Of a stretch of 29,594 bases of DNA, positions 1-7,417 are shown piece by piece. The stretch lies in the NCBI GenBank assembly GCA_036244995.1, contig BTTF01000016.1:1-29594 (forward strand), written 5' to 3'. The translations under genes were made by a program, and so were the position numbers. The stretch's first letter is position 1. Each line of letters begins with the position of its first letter. The notes beneath the pieces were generated by a model that ran no database searches, had not been told where the DNA came from, and saw nothing but the letters and a program-made list of their open reading frames with translations. The stretch comes from BMS3Bbin07 sp036244995 (GTDB taxonomy: Bacteria > Nitrospirota > Thermodesulfovibrionia > Thermodesulfovibrionales > JdFR-85).

Positions 1-153
1 TCGGTATATATAAAGGCACGAATCTCTGATGAAGTACCCGGGGGGATGCTCTTTGTTCCTGTACACTTTGCCTATGCAAGGGTAAATGCCCTGACATTTG
101 CGTCCCCGGAGGGCTCAGCCCATCTGACAGCGGTAAGGATAGAGCCAAAATAA
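1..153 (+). CDS. Molybdopterin oxidoreductase, C-terminal end (partial)
   Basis: Frame 1 is open from the window edge to a TAA at 151-153 and encodes the last 50 residues of a protein that starts to the left. The segment contains ISDEVPGGMLFVPVHFAYAR followed by VNALT and ends in AVRIEPK. This is the pattern of the C-terminal molybdopterin-dinucleotide-binding beta-barrel of the formate dehydrogenase / nitrate reductase / NuoG-like family, where the P-G-(M)-x-F-x-P-x-H-F and V-N-x-L-T motifs contact the cofactor. The substrate cannot be told from this fragment; formate dehydrogenase or an NADH dehydrogenase-like subunit are both possible. It is closed by the strong hairpin terminator at 180-220, so it is probably the last gene of its operon. 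Confidence 0.8.
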   Translation, partial: SVYIKARISDEVPGGMLFVPVHFAYARVNALTFASPEGSAHLTAVRIEPK

Positions 154-179
154 GGGCTTCTCAGTTCAGACAGGGTCGT

Positions 180-220
180 AAAAGGGCATTGGTCCGTTTA
201 CAGCAAACCAATGCCCTTTT
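180..220 (+). terminator. Intrinsic terminator of the molybdopterin oxidoreductase gene
   Basis: A perfect 14-bp inverted repeat has arms at 180-193 and 207-220 with a 13-nt loop. The right arm ends in TTTT, and the left arm begins with AAAA, so it could act in both directions. It lies 27 nt after the stop codon at 153. A bidirectional role is plausible because the minus-strand small gene at 254-578 also runs toward it. Confidence 0.85.
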
Positions 221-253
221 GTAATGGTGATCATCCTTCCTCAATTTTAAAAA

Positions 254-578
254 CTACTTTTGCCGGAGGGGACCGTATTCATCTTGTAACTTTTGAATCA
301 AAAGATGGGCGTATTCTACAACGCACCGAATTGAATATTCCCCATCGAAACCAGACTTGTTACTACCAGCAGACGTAATACCATGTACCGATTGCCTTTA
401 TCCAGATACACGGATTACTCTGAAGAACTGTGATGCTTTCGGCGTTCTTCATTTTTTTTCCGACAAGGCTCTTCTTGAATTCGGTCTTTGTCATTTTTTT
501 TGGTGCCTTCATGTCACCTTTTTCTACTTTAATCGTCCCGTTATCCATTACTGCCAATCTCATAACTACCTTTGCCAT
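254..578 (-). pseudogene. Small hypothetical protein, apparently frameshifted (71 aa intact part, about 107 aa if repaired)
   Basis: The start is well supported: ATG at 576-578 has AGGAGG at 585-590 with a 6-nt spacer. The first frame gives 71 residues, Lys-rich (MAKVVMRLAVMDNGTIKVEK at the N-terminus), then an aromatic tail and a TAG at 363-365. In the +1 frame, coding-like sequence continues without a stop to a TAG at 254-256, reading TSAGSNKSGFDGEYS and then an amphipathic helix-like stretch ending GPLRQK. Removing one base somewhere in about 363-395 would fuse both parts into about 107 residues. I do not recognise the family. It is either a real frameshift, a sequencing error, or a genuine 71-aa protein followed by chance open sequence. 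It lies downstream of the FecR-TPR-barrel gene on the same strand, with an 83-nt gap. Confidence 0.5.
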
Positions 579-661
579 TGCATACCTCCTTTGATGGAAA
601 TGATCTTCAGGTTCTCAGGAACCCGGCAATTGAAAAAAATCCACGGCTTATTACAACCGGG

Positions 662-3600
662 TCAAAATGCCAATGTAACTTTAGCCAGGATCAACCGCTC
701 CGGATAAATGGATGGATTTGTAGAATCGGTATCCTGGAACTTGAATTTCTCATTGAACAAGTTTCGTGCTTCTACTGAAACTATGCCGTAGCGTTTAGGT
801 AAACGATACTTGATGGAGACATCAACAACCCAGAACCGGTCACTGCCTTCAAAGATTACCAGGTTAACAGGATTAACAAACTTCCCTTCCTGGGCTACGT
901 AAGTTGTCGTAATTACAGTTGTCATGTTCCAGGGACCGAAAAAAGAGAGACTCACAGGCAATCTCCGGGTCTTTAAATGTTCTATATATTCAGGACCGAA
1001 ATATTCGGGGTCTCTTTTGAAGTCTTCATATTGGTATTCAGCACTAATTGCCAGCCAGTATGCCGGAGTCAGATACAGGTAAACACGAAATACATCTTCT
1101 TGCCAATCTGCCTCTTTATTTTCAGTGACATGTCCGGATGGAGATGGTGAGATTGTCAGCATCTTAAACGGCACATCCATTTTGCGTCTGGAGAACTCTG
1201 CTCCACTGAAGATATTGGGCGTGAATTTCTGATCTATCGCAATACCGTATCTCCAGGCATCCGTTCCATTGGCATCATCAAAAAACTGATTAAACCCTGC
1301 CACCTGGGTTGGTTCAATCGTCTGATTTGAAATGAGCTGTCTTTTCAATGTCCTGAAAACAGCACCACGGATAGTAGTGTTAGTCGGAAGTGTCCATGTC
1401 AGACCAAGTTTTGGATTAAACTGATTTTTATCTATAGTCTCGTTATCAAAAAAATCAGCGCTTCCTCCGATGGTCCATATTACGGCATCGGGGTAGTTGA
1501 TATGTGAGTAAACATAAAGGTTGGTGTGGCGCACATCGTTCTCCTCAAGTGTAGGAGGAGAAGTGATCGCGGGAAGAGGCGGCATTATAACAGTAGTCGT
1601 TGTTTCACTTTCAACATCGGAACTGAAGTGACCAAAACCGCTTATAAGGTGCAACCGTGCTGCATTATAAAGGTGCTGAATTTCCCAGAGGTAGCCACTC
1701 TCCTTAGTGTTAAATTTAAACTTCGTTGTGCTTGGCACCCCGGAAACAGGCTCTGAAGTGGAAACAAAGAAAACATATTTAATACTCTGATGGATAGCAG
1801 AGGCTATTATTTCCGAGTTTGGAGTAATAGTGTGACGAAATCCCAAGCGTATTGACTGAGAACGGTCTTTTTCTCTTCTGGTAGGAAAGAAGGCATCAGG
1901 GTCAAAGTTGAGTGACAGGTCCCCGTTCACCTTGTCTTTGTAACGATATTCAGCCTGAATACTTGTCTTGTGAGAGACATTGTACTGGGTAAATATATTA
2001 TAGATATCCTCCCGAAGATCATTGTTTTTCCTGAATCCGTCCGTCTCGTAGTGGAACTGCCCCGTGCTTAAAGAAAACCTGTCATATACTCCTGATGCTG
2101 CAAATTCATCACCAACTGTAGCATTTCCACCGTAAACTCCACTTGACTGCAAGGCTAACCGGTTCCGGTTGAAGAGGGGATTGAATTCATTAAATGACAA
2201 ATCCCCTGGTCCGGCCCCATTAAAAATAAAGAGATTGCTCTCGGCAAGCCGGGGCTGAACCGGGGTGATGTTGAGAGGCTGAAGCAGTTGGGACTGGAGG
2301 AGTTCGCTGACTCGTGCTATCTCGTGGCGTGGCTGTGAGGCGTATGTATCGGCCAGCAGCCTGTGTGCTGAATAGTTCTTTGGGTCAGTATTAACCGATT
2401 TCCATCCCTCTACAAGTGCAAGCCGTTGAAAACCGAGGTCATTATAAATCCGGGCGATACTTGCACTGCGTGCTGCAAGGTCGTCATCAAGCAGGAGTTT
2501 GGAACGGTATACCGCCCGGTTATCATTCAACTCTATTGCTTTCTGCATATCATGTAAAGCCTCTACAGGGCGGTTAATGCTCTGTTCCAGAATCGCATCA
2601 TAGAAAAACGGGGTAGGATCATGGGGGTCGAGTTCCCCGGCTATGCCATACTGGTCTTTTGAGAGCTTCTCCCGCTTTTCTTCATAGTATGCCTTACCGA
2701 GATAACTCCTGATGATCGACTGGTTTGGATCCAGGCTTACGGCAATCTCAATCTCCCGGCGTCCTTCCTTGAGATATCCCTGACGAATTTTTGCCAGTCC
2801 CAGACCAAGGCGCGCAAGCGGGTCAGCCTGATCCAGCTCAATTGCCTTTTCAAAGGCATCTTTGGCCTCCCTCACCTTAACCTGTGCAAGGTATGCAAAG
2901 CCAAGGACTGTTTGCGTACGTGACAGGTCCGGGTTCAACTCAACGGCTTTATGTGCTGCCTCAAGGGCCTTGTCGAGATATCCGAAAGACAGCCACATCT
3001 CCGACAGACGCGCCCATGCAAGGCTGTTTTCCGGCTCGGCTTCCACTGCCTTCCGAAGGCTTCCCAGAGCCCCTTTGAGATCAAAGTTTGCCTGCTGTGC
3101 ATAAGAAAGGGCAATGAGTGCTGCAGCTGATGAGGGATCGGCATTAACAGCCTTCCGTGCAAGGATAAGAGCACGTTCCTTGTCATTCTGCACAATAGAA
3201 ATAACAGACTCAAGTGCAATGGCCTGACTGTTATCAGGCGCCAGAGACAGTGCCTGTTTGATATTTCTGCGTGCTTCTTCAACACGGCCTACAGAAAGCA
3301 TCAACGAGGCTCGATAAGTGAGGTACAACGGATTCGTTTCGTCTTTTGTCAGTTTCTCGGGATATTCCATAATAGGAGGGTAATAAAGCGCCCACTGAAC
3401 TGCATCTCTTGGGTTAACCTCAACTTTCAGTACCGGAGCCCGCCCCTTCTCTGCAACAGCCGATTGACCTTCCGTCAAAGTCAGACTTCCCGAATCGTTT
3501 GAAGCCACAACCTTTCCTTCGAAGACCGACAGGAAGGTTTGACCTTTATCTACTCTAACCAGGAATTCCGTCCCCTCTACTGAAGCGTTCACGTAAGGAG

Positions 3601-3991
3601 TGATAACCTTGAGAGTTCCGGGAACACGGCTTAGAAAATGAATGGCCCCCTTGATAAGGTCAAGCAGGGATGTCTCTCTTTTTTCAATACCACTGAACAC
3701 TATCGTCGTATTCTGGTCGAGACGGATAATGGTTTCATTGCTCAGAACAATGGCTGCCCGGCTGTTTTCCTTAAGACGGAGCATATCCCCGGGACAGAAC
3801 GTATCGTTTAATCTGATGGGGCTCCATGCAAACTCCCCTGCCCGCCTGACTTCAGCTATGCCCTGAACAGAAGCCGCTTTGGCTATCTGTACCTCACATT
3901 CTTCCGCAGCCATGGAATCCAGGGGAATAAATAACGAAAGTAAAAGGAGAAGCGTTGACAGAATGATAAGACGGGTCGGAATCGGCCTCAA
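662..3991 (-). CDS. FecR-TPR-beta-barrel fusion protein, secreted to envelope
   Basis: A 1109-aa envelope protein. Residues 1-28 form a signal peptide (hydrophobic run LIILSTLLLLLSLFIPL, cleavage near SMA/AEE). Residues about 38-195 are a FecR-type domain. Residues about 215-560 are TPR repeats with the usual A-x-x-x-Y/A...P pattern. From about 575 to the end is an outer-membrane beta-barrel resembling the C-terminal half of TonB-dependent receptors, ending in Phe (KVTLAF). No plug domain or TonB box was seen, so classic TonB-driven uptake is doubtful. The start is a TTG at 3989-3991 with AGGAGG at 4000-4005, 8 nt away; no in-frame ATG fits better. It follows the CHASE2 cyclase gene on the same strand after 108 nt. 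FecR and CHASE2 proteins are known to co-occur, which suggests this protein gives the envelope signal for the cyclase; that is inference. Confidence 0.85.
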   Translation of the reverse strand: MRPIPTRLIILSTLLLLLSLFIPLDSMAAEECEVQIAKAASVQGIAEVRRAGEFAWSPIRLNDTFCPGDMLRLKENSRAAIVLSNETIIRLDQNTTIVFSGIEKRETSLLDLIKGAIHFLSRVPGTLKVITPYVNASVEGTEFLVRVDKGQTFLSVFEGKVVASNDSGSLTLTEGQSAVAEKGRAPVLKVEVNPRDAVQWALYYPPIMEYPEKLTKDETNPLYLTYRASLMLSVGRVEEARRNIKQALSLAPDNSQAIALESVISIVQNDKERALILARKAVNADPSSAAALIALSYAQQANFDLKGALGSLRKAVEAEPENSLAWARLSEMWLSFGYLDKALEAAHKAVELNPDLSRTQTVLGFAYLAQVKVREAKDAFEKAIELDQADPLARLGLGLAKIRQGYLKEGRREIEIAVSLDPNQSIIRSYLGKAYYEEKREKLSKDQYGIAGELDPHDPTPFFYDAILEQSINRPVEALHDMQKAIELNDNRAVYRSKLLLDDDLAARSASIARIYNDLGFQRLALVEGWKSVNTDPKNYSAHRLLADTYASQPRHEIARVSELLQSQLLQPLNITPVQPRLAESNLFIFNGAGPGDLSFNEFNPLFNRNRLALQSSGVYGGNATVGDEFAASGVYDRFSLSTGQFHYETDGFRKNNDLREDIYNIFTQYNVSHKTSIQAEYRYKDKVNGDLSLNFDPDAFFPTRREKDRSQSIRLGFRHTITPNSEIIASAIHQSIKYVFFVSTSEPVSGVPSTTKFKFNTKESGYLWEIQHLYNAARLHLISGFGHFSSDVESETTTTVIMPPLPAITSPPTLEENDVRHTNLYVYSHINYPDAVIWTIGGSADFFDNETIDKNQFNPKLGLTWTLPTNTTIRGAVFRTLKRQLISNQTIEPTQVAGFNQFFDDANGTDAWRYGIAIDQKFTPNIFSGAEFSRRKMDVPFKMLTISPSPSGHVTENKEADWQEDVFRVYLYLTPAYWLAISAEYQYEDFKRDPEYFGPEYIEHLKTRRLPVSLSFFGPWNMTTVITTTYVAQEGKFVNPVNLVIFEGSDRFWVVDVSIKYRLPKRYGIVSVEARNLFNEKFKFQDTDSTNPSIYPERLILAKVTLAF

Positions 3992-4052
3992 ATACGCATC
4001 CTCCTTTATAAGGAAAAACTTAAAACCTGAGAAACGGACCTTTTTGTAGCTT

Positions 4053-4062
4053 TTACATGTAA
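4053..4062. promoter_or_regulatory. 10-bp palindrome between cyclase and FecR-TPR-barrel genes
   Basis: TTACATGTAA is a perfect palindrome in the 108-nt gap upstream of the FecR-TPR-barrel gene. It could be an operator or chance. No clear terminator was found in this gap, so the two genes may be co-transcribed. Confidence 0.25.
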
Positions 4063-4099
4063 GAACGATTAACCTGTGCTTTTATATTACACACTATAT

Positions 4100-6358
4100 C
4101 TATTTTTTTTCCACACGAATAACGCCATCCCATGATTTACCCGGAGGATATTCCCTGTAATGAGAAATCAACTCCAGATAGTATTGAGACGGACCGTCTT
4201 TTCCGTATTTGTTTATTATATCATGAATTTTTTCTACTGCATCTTCCCACAGCTGATTTCTGAAGGCATCAAGGGCCTCAGCAAAGATTAAACACAGCTC
4301 CCTCTGCTCTTCTGTCATTTTATCAGCACGGCATATCAATTCAAATACCCTTACAGGTTTCGCCTTCCCATACAAAAGAAACTTCCCAACTTCTCTCACA
4401 AGAATTCCGCTGATTCCTTTAATGGTATCTTCCGACGCCAGCAGATATGTACCCAGGTGTTTATTCAGGCCCTCTATCCGTGCCGTCGTATTAACGATAT
4501 CCCCGACAGGACGGTATTCATAATGATCAATGGCCCCGATGTTTCCAAGCAAAAACCGGCCAAAATTCAAACCTATTCTCGTTGATATTTTTCTGTCATC
4601 AGAGGATTGATTAAACCTCCGAACCTCCTCTGCCAAATCAAGTGCAGCAAGACAGGCATTCTTCCTTTGCTGATCATCAGGCAGAGCTGACACCCACAAT
4701 GCCAGCATCGAATCGGCAACGACATTGGAAACAACGCCGCCATATTGTTTCACCGGACCGAAAATAGTCTCATAATATTGCTTGATAAAGTTGCTCAGTT
4801 CTTCCGGTTCCATTGTTTCGGACAGTGCAGTGTATTGCTCCAGATCGGTATAGAGACATGTCCCGTTTACAATCCGGGTGCTTGCCCCGACATCACCGAT
4901 ATTTATTATTAACTTATCAACAATATCTTCAGGGAGGTAGTAGCTAAAGGCCTTTCTTATTTTTTGCCGTTCCCTGCCCGTATCAACATATTTCCAGACA
5001 ATAGCTCCAAAAAAAGATGCAGGTGATTGTAACAGGCACGGTACTACAAGAGGATACCAGACCCCGGCAGTCCTGAACTGATAAAAAGCAAAGTAAAGAT
5101 ATAATGCATTCATGCCTATTATAGTTATAACTGCGGGGATGGAAGGGAGGAGAAATGCGGCCAGGCCCAGGAACAATCCTGAAGTCAGGATCAAGACAGT
5201 AAGTAAAGGCGTACTCAGGGGTCTGACAGGCAGACCTTCAAGAATATTTGCAAATGCCGTGGCAGCAATCTCGACACCATTAAGGTCCAAGCCATCCGTA
5301 GTGGAAAAAACGGTGTAAAAACCGTCTTTCTGCAAGTATGGCTGAGTCTCTGCCTGTCCGATAAATATGACTTTACCTCTGAAGTCAATCTCCCCTGTGC
5401 CGGCATTCCTGTCGTTATTCAGATTCAACACCTGATAATACGGCACAGTTGTAATAGTCCCGGGAGGGCCGTAAAAGTTGAGGTACCGGCTGTCCGGGGC
5501 CTGGTACATTTTTATCAGCGCTGTCAGTATCCGCCTTTTGCGCATGTTTGCTACAAGTATTTTCGAATTTCTTAACTCTACAAGCATCCTGTCTGCTATC
5601 GCAGGGTCTTTCTGAAAAATATCTCTCAGAGTCATCATGAATGTAACAACCTTGCCGAAATCTATAAGTTCATCCTTCTGAAGAGAAAGTGCATCTATCT
5701 TATTCGGATAGTTTTTTTTCAGTAGCTTGATAAATTCGTTATAGACCTGAAAGCCATAGACCTGAAATGCCACAACCGGTAAGGTTGGAGTATCACCGGC
5801 GGATGTCTTGAATGTCCAGTACTGGTTGACACGAAAAGGCAATTTGGGCAAAGGAAAAGGCGCCAAAGCTGCAGCGTGCCTTGCAAGGAGGGGAATTGGC
5901 TGAATTAACTCTTCAATGTCCAGTTTTCCGGAAGGAACTCCGTTCAGTTTGCCAAAGGGAACAACCTCTTTTTTGAGAAACTCACAGAACACAATATTGC
6001 GTGCCTTGCGGACTGCCTCTGCAAAGATGCGATCATTTACCGAATCGCTCTCCTTGTCAAAGGTTACATCAAAAACTATAACTTCTGCTCCTGCCCTGCG
6101 CAAATTCTCTATAAGCCGGGCATGAAGCGCCCGGGGCCATTCAGCGGGACGGTTCGGCAGGTTCAGCTTGTCAGAGGATGTCTTGTCAATGTTGACAACT
6201 ACAACATCTGAAGGTGCATCCCTTCTCCCCCGCAGATTAAAGAGCAGACCGAGCCCGAGATTTTCTTCCAGTCCATGTCCAAAAGAGGTGAGGCCCAAGA
6301 CAATGCCCAGTAAACCTGCAACCAATCCCAGAATAACCGATTTCTGCAATTTAGACAT
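4100..6358 (-). CDS. CHASE2-domain class III adenylate/guanylate cyclase
   Basis: A 752-aa membrane-bound nucleotidyl cyclase. One N-terminal membrane helix (about 7-25) is followed by a periplasmic CHASE2 sensor domain (about 30-370). Three closely spaced membrane helices (about 383-450) lead to a cytoplasmic cyclase domain (about 490-665). Both metal-binding Asp residues are present (D505 in CLYTDLEQYT, D549 in VVADSML), and so are the transition-state Asn and Arg (N623, R627 in VGDIVNTTARIEG). The purine-selecting positions look unusual: Asn at 545 where adenylate cyclases usually have Lys, and Arg at 616 in YRPVGD where bacterial enzymes often have Thr or Asp. Activity is therefore likely, but cAMP as product is not assured. 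The start ATG at 6356-6358 has no strong Shine-Dalgarno. The gene is divergent from a Crp-type regulator and upstream of the FecR-TPR-barrel gene. Confidence 0.93.
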   Translation of the reverse strand: MSKLQKSVILGLVAGLLGIVLGLTSFGHGLEENLGLGLLFNLRGRRDAPSDVVVVNIDKTSSDKLNLPNRPAEWPRALHARLIENLRRAGAEVIVFDVTFDKESDSVNDRIFAEAVRKARNIVFCEFLKKEVVPFGKLNGVPSGKLDIEELIQPIPLLARHAAALAPFPLPKLPFRVNQYWTFKTSAGDTPTLPVVAFQVYGFQVYNEFIKLLKKNYPNKIDALSLQKDELIDFGKVVTFMMTLRDIFQKDPAIADRMLVELRNSKILVANMRKRRILTALIKMYQAPDSRYLNFYGPPGTITTVPYYQVLNLNNDRNAGTGEIDFRGKVIFIGQAETQPYLQKDGFYTVFSTTDGLDLNGVEIAATAFANILEGLPVRPLSTPLLTVLILTSGLFLGLAAFLLPSIPAVITIIGMNALYLYFAFYQFRTAGVWYPLVVPCLLQSPASFFGAIVWKYVDTGRERQKIRKAFSYYLPEDIVDKLIINIGDVGASTRIVNGTCLYTDLEQYTALSETMEPEELSNFIKQYYETIFGPVKQYGGVVSNVVADSMLALWVSALPDDQQRKNACLAALDLAEEVRRFNQSSDDRKISTRIGLNFGRFLLGNIGAIDHYEYRPVGDIVNTTARIEGLNKHLGTYLLASEDTIKGISGILVREVGKFLLYGKAKPVRVFELICRADKMTEEQRELCLIFAEALDAFRNQLWEDAVEKIHDIINKYGKDGPSQYYLELISHYREYPPGKSWDGVIRVEKK

Positions 6359-6472
6359 TTATATTTTGTTGATCTGACAACGCAAACCCTATGGATAAAT
6401 ATGATATACTATTACATAGGCAGATAGATTTTTAGAGATTCCTGAAATAAATTCAGTATGACATATACGACT

Positions 6473-6496
6473 ATTTGTTATGTTTGTGCAACAAAT
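6473..6496. promoter_or_regulatory. Inverted repeat 7-10-7, candidate operator between cyclase and crp-type genes
   Basis: ATTTGTT (6473-6479) and AACAAAT (6490-6496) are perfect inverted arms around a 10-nt spacer. The 24-bp span and dyad fit a Crp/Fnr-type dimer, but the half-site is not the textbook CRP (TGTGA) or FNR (TTGAT) sequence. It lies between the divergent cyclase and Crp-like genes, where autoregulation would be expected. Confidence 0.35.
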
Positions 6497-6571
6497 TTTA
6501 ATACACGATGAAAAAAACAAGTTTATCTTTAAGATGTAAGGTATCATATCGAATTTTTGATGTCAAGAACC

Positions 6572-6580
6572 TGTTATAAT
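6572..6580 (+). promoter_or_regulatory. Extended -10 promoter of the Crp/Fnr-type gene
   Basis: The sequence TGTTATAAT is a perfect -10 hexamer (6575-6580) with the TGn extension. No good -35 hexamer lies at 17 nt, which is usual for extended -10 promoters and for activator-dependent ones. Transcription would start near 6587 and give a leader of about 110 nt that includes the inverted-repeat element at 6583-6660. Confidence 0.5.
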
Positions 6581-6582
6581 TA

Positions 6583-6660
6583 CCTGAAGCATTTGATAGC
6601 GGAATCGAGCGATAAGAGACTTGAACATATCGCTTCCAACCGTTTATCTCTGTATTCAGG
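6583..6660. repeat. Inverted-repeat element, short copy (in crp-type gene leader)
   Basis: CCTGAA at 6583 and TTCAGG at 6655-6660 bound an imperfect inverted repeat with a central stem of AGCGATA (6608-6614) and TATCGCT (6628-6634). The right half, CATATCGCTTCCAAC at 6626-6640 plus CGTTTATCTCTG at 6641-6652, recurs at 19987-20016 with a 3-nt insertion. The left half (GATAAGAGACTTGAAC) also resembles the left arm of that second copy, so this looks like an internally deleted version. The 338-nt gap 6359-6696 otherwise holds the candidate operator and promoter listed separately. Confidence 0.6.
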
Positions 6661-6696
6661 TATTATATACAAATAGAAACTACAGGTATAAAATCC

Positions 6697-7407
6697 ATGA
6701 TTTTAAAGGAAAAGGACAAGCTTCTTGTCGGGAAGTTTCTGAAGAAAATTCCTGCATTCAGAAATCTTTCAGATAAACGTGTGGAGCAGATAATAAATGA
6801 CTTCACTATTTGCACTTTTCACGCAGGAGAGACGGTCTTCTATCAGACTGACAAGAGCACTGATATGTACATAATTCTTGAGGGCAAGGTCAAAGTAACC
6901 TTGTTGAGCGAGGAGGGTGACGAATTTGTCCTGACAGAACTTGATCAGGGTGACTTTTTTGGAGAAATAAGCCTTATTGATGGAAATCCACGTTCTGCTT
7001 CGGTTATTGCAGAGGAGGATTCAACCTTTGCGGTTTTAGAGAGAACCAGGTTTCTTGATGCAATTAAAGAGGACCCCGAGATTGCAATCGATCTACTCAA
7101 GTCTCTTGTGCAAAGACTGAGAAATGCAACCGAAAGGGAGGAAAGTCTTGCCTTTCTTGCTGTCCATCAAAGATTGGTCAAATTATTCATAAAGCTCATT
7201 AAAGATGAGGGTAAAAAGACAAAAAACGGCTTCTACCTGATCAAAAAACGTACCCATAAGGAAATTGCCGAAAGAATCGGGGCATCAAGGGAATCTATCT
7301 CGAAAGTTATAAAAAGGCTTGTGTCAGGTAATCTGATAACTGAAAACGGGGAGCTGTTTTTGTTATCCCCTGATCTGTTTAAAGATATCGATGAACTTGC
7401 AGATTAA
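6697..7407 (+). CDS. Crp/Fnr-family transcriptional regulator
   Basis: A 236-aa regulator. An N-terminal cyclic-nucleotide-binding beta-roll (about 15-130) contains the phosphate-binding cassette pattern FFGEISLIDGNPRSASV, with the Gly-Glu and Arg-Ser residues that hold the cyclic nucleotide in CRP. A dimer helix follows, then a winged HTH (about 165-225) with recognition helix around THKEIAERIGASRESISKVI. There is no N-terminal Cys cluster, so an Fnr-type Fe-S switch is unlikely. The 236-aa length is slightly above that of E. coli CRP. It is divergent from the CHASE2 cyclase gene, and the simplest idea is that it reads the cyclase product; that is inference. The gene is preceded by an extended -10 promoter and an inverted-repeat element in its leader. 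It ends 10 nt from the convergent mnmA gene. Confidence 0.9.
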   Translation: MILKEKDKLLVGKFLKKIPAFRNLSDKRVEQIINDFTICTFHAGETVFYQTDKSTDMYIILEGKVKVTLLSEEGDEFVLTELDQGDFFGEISLIDGNPRSASVIAEEDSTFAVLERTRFLDAIKEDPEIAIDLLKSLVQRLRNATEREESLAFLAVHQRLVKLFIKLIKDEGKKTKNGFYLIKKRTHKEIAERIGASRESISKVIKRLVSGNLITENGELFLLSPDLFKDIDELAD

Positions 7408-7417
7408 GCGTTCTTCT

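Noticed and set aside
357..707. Plus-strand open frame of 116 codons
   Set aside because: It runs antisense to the well-supported small minus-strand gene and to the end of the FecR-TPR-barrel gene, with no ribosome site and no protein-like pattern.
662..2260. Classical TonB-dependent receptor
   Set aside because: Only the barrel-like half is present; no plug domain or TonB box was found, and FecR and TPR parts precede it.
6557..6580. TTGATG/TATAAT pair as a full sigma-70 promoter for the crp-type gene
   Set aside because: The spacer is only 12 nt, too short; the extended -10 reading (TGTTATAAT) is better supported.
6697..7407. Fnr-type oxygen sensor
   Set aside because: There is no N-terminal Cys cluster for an Fe-S centre; only one Cys is present near the N-terminus.
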